Of a stretch of 64,000 bases of DNA, positions 62,617-64,000 are shown piece after piece; the first letter of the stretch is position 1, and every line of letters starts with the position of its first letter. Below the pieces are notes generated by a model that searched no databases, had not been told where the DNA came from, and saw nothing but the letters and a program-made list of their open reading frames with translations. The stretch lies in the NCBI RefSeq assembly GCF_039536205.1, contig NZ_BAAAYL010000001.1, positions 3,844,001 through 3,908,000 on the forward strand. Direction: 5' to 3'. Source of the DNA: Streptomyces sannanensis. GTDB lineage: Bacteria; Actinomycetota; Actinomycetes; Streptomycetales; Streptomycetaceae. The translations under genes were made by a program, and so were the position numbers.

Positions 62617-63123
62617 CTAGAGCTCCAGCCGGAAGCAGTGACCGGTCCGCTGCGACACCGGGGTCGTGAAGGTCTCGGCGAGCTCCATGCCGAGTCGTCG
62701 TATCACCGCGATGGAGCGTTCGTTGCGTGCGTCGACCATCGCGACGACGTTGCGCACGCCCGCCTTGCGTACCCGCTCCAGGGCGGTGCGGGCGGCGGCG
62801 GTGGCGTAGCCCCGGCCCCAGGCGGACCGGGCCAGCCGCCAGCCGATCTCGATCTCACCCGCCGGACCCCACTCGTGCGGCCAGGGCTGGGCGCCGGTGA
62901 AGCCCATGACCTCGCCGTCCGCGTCGAGGACCGTCCACAGACAGAAGCCGCGTTCGGCGTCGTGTCTGCGCTGTCGTGCCGTCAGTTCCTCGTACACGGA
63001 GGGCTCGGCGGGCACGCCGCCGTGGAACTCCATGACCTCCGGGTCGGCGAAAATCCGGTGCCAGACGAAGGCGTCCTCCTCGGTGGGCACACGCAGTTGC
63101 ACGGAGGGAAGCGTTCGGCTCAT
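62617..63123 (-). CDS. GNAT-family N-acetyltransferase (RimJ/RimL-like)
   Basis: The 168-residue protein has LRVPTEEDAFVWHRIFADPEV at the start, the acetyl-CoA loop in RLARSAWGRGYATAAARTAL, and NERSIAVIRRLGMELAETF. This layout is that of the RimJ/RimL group, which acetylates protein N-termini or small amines. It is divergent from the final gene, and the substrate is unknown. Confidence 0.92.
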   Translation of the reverse strand: MSRTLPSVQLRVPTEEDAFVWHRIFADPEVMEFHGGVPAEPSVYEELTARQRRHDAERGFCLWTVLDADGEVMGFTGAQPWPHEWGPAGEIEIGWRLARSAWGRGYATAAARTALERVRKAGVRNVVAMVDARNERSIAVIRRLGMELAETFTTPVSQRTGHCFRLEL

Positions 63124-63220
63124 GGGACGGCCCTTCGGATTGTCGATCAGTACGCACCCATAGACTTCTCATGTCCAGTGCTTTTACGCACGCGAAATCG
63201 AGTCTTCGGGAGAACCCGCC

Positions 63221-64000
63221 GTGACCGAGCCCCTCTCCGAGCACACCGCGGATGTGATCGTCGTCGGGGCCGGCCCAGCCGGTTCGACGACCGCCTACTA
63301 CCTGGCCAAGTCCGGGCTCGACGTGCTTCTGCTCGAGAAGACCTCCTTCCCGCGGGAGAAGGTCTGCGGCGACGGCCTCACGCCCCGTGCGACCAAGCAG
63401 CTGGTGTCGATGGGCATCGACATCTCGGAAGAGGCCGGCTGGCTGCGCAACAAGGGCCTGCGCATCATCGGCGGCGGCGTCCGCCTCCAGCTGGACTGGC
63501 CGGAGCTCGCCAGCTACCCGGACTACGGACTCGTCCGCAAGCGCGACGACTTCGACGAGCAGCTGGCCCGCCAGGCACAGAAGGCCGGCGCCCGCCTCTA
63601 CGAGCGGTGCAACGTCGGCGCGCCGGTCCTCGACGACCGTACGGGCCGGATCACCGGTGTGCACGCCAGGCTCGGCGAGGAGAAGCGGGACGTCACCTTC
63701 CACGCGCCGCTCGTGGTCGCCGCGGACGGCAACTCCTCGCGGCTGTCGCTCGCGATGGGCCTGCACCGGCGCGAGGACCGGCCCATGGGTGTCGCGGTGC
63801 GCACGTACTTCACCTCGCCCCGCCATGACGACGACTACCTGGAGTCCTGGCTGGAGCTGTGGGACCGCCGCGGACCCGGCGAGGACAGGCTGCTGCCCGG
63901 CTACGGCTGGATCTTCGGCATGGGCGACGGCACGTCCAACGTCGGGCTCGGCGTGCTCAACACTTCCGCCTCCTTCAAGGAGCTGGACTGGCGCGAGGTC
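63221..64000 (+). CDS. Geranylgeranyl-reductase-family flavoprotein, 5' part
   Basis: The 260 visible codons from GTG 63221 (GGGAG upstream) encode the FAD-binding start VIVVGAGPAGSTTAYYLAK, the EKTSFPREKVCGDGLTPRA motif and the DGNSSRLS ribose site of the GGR family. Related enzymes reduce isoprenoid chains, including the menaquinone tail (MenJ in mycobacteria). Given the menaquinone genes around it, reduction of the quinone side chain is likely. The gene runs beyond the window end. Confidence 0.9.
   Translation, partial: MTEPLSEHTADVIVVGAGPAGSTTAYYLAKSGLDVLLLEKTSFPREKVCGDGLTPRATKQLVSMGIDISEEAGWLRNKGLRIIGGGVRLQLDWPELASYPDYGLVRKRDDFDEQLARQAQKAGARLYERCNVGAPVLDDRTGRITGVHARLGEEKRDVTFHAPLVVAADGNSSRLSLAMGLHRREDRPMGVAVRTYFTSPRHDDDYLESWLELWDRRGPGEDRLLPGYGWIFGMGDGTSNVGLGVLNTSASFKELDWREV

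Overview
The window is chromosomal DNA of a Streptomyces (or very close actinomycete). The support is very high G+C with strong third-position bias, a 23S rRNA of actinobacterial type, many probable leaderless genes (a -10-like hexamer 5-8 bases before an ATG/GTG), and signature genes: the developmental sigma factor bldN with its anti-sigma rsbN, the redox sensor rex fused to a hem operon, a class I lysyl-tRNA synthetase, and the futalosine menaquinone genes. Layout: 1-2570 is the end of an rRNA operon (23S 3' part, 5S, terminator). 2591-12643 carries a HAD phosphatase, half of an MFS transporter joined in frame to an acuC-type deacetylase, a phosphatase, a small HTH protein, a 32-residue basic protein, an epimerase and acyltransferase, then rsbN, bldN and a second HAD protein on the minus strand. 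12772-19465 is a glutaredoxin-like gene, rex and hemA-hemC-hemD (each overlapping the next by 4 bases) and hemB. 19644-32712 mixes a sortase-type surface protein, argS/lysS, a DUF2637 membrane protein, two DUF3558-like lipoproteins, rtcB, a GNAT, an SDR, a YnfA-like membrane protein and a secreted protein. 32738-33959 is eroded and contains MarR and GNAT remnants around a Mut7-C protein. 34730-41159 holds hemL, a phosphoglycerate-mutase-like gene and the System II cytochrome c maturation set (resA-like, ccdA, resB, resC). Two identical 1709-bp IS1182-type elements flank a 170-bp MITE at 41707-45302, every junction being CTAG. From 46236 to the end the region is mostly menaquinone biosynthesis: mqnL, mqnP, mqnM, an Lrp/AsnC regulator, mqnE, mqnA, mqnC, an amidohydrolase-like companion, a demethylmenaquinone methyltransferase and a geranylgeranyl-reductase-type flavoprotein cut by the window end. 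Interspersed are a gltP/dctA-type symporter with a Cys-rich upstream peptide, a cold-shock gene, and an ECF sigma / membrane protein / DUF3152 operon. How the genes fit together: the window is rich in respiratory-chain supply. Rex senses NADH/NAD+ and its operator precedes rex-hemACD; hemL, hemA, hemC, hemD and hemB make tetrapyrrole; res/ccd genes attach heme to cytochrome c; the mqn genes make the quinone. The most unusual observations are (i) a repeat-spacer-repeat with exact type I-E CRISPR geometry (29+32+29) just after mqnP, whose 32-nt spacer resembles the 3' end of an mqnP gene; (ii) a third CRISPR-like palindrome inside a 67-bp insertion, flanked by a 16-bp duplication, that separates mqnL from mqnP; (iii) a dispersed 39-bp intergenic repeat sitting in frame within the BldN pro-sequence; (iv) the half-MFS/AcuC fusion; (v) the CTAG-IS-CTAG-MITE-CTAG-IS-CTAG array abutting a stop codon. 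No tRNA genes, no cas genes and no replication origin were seen.
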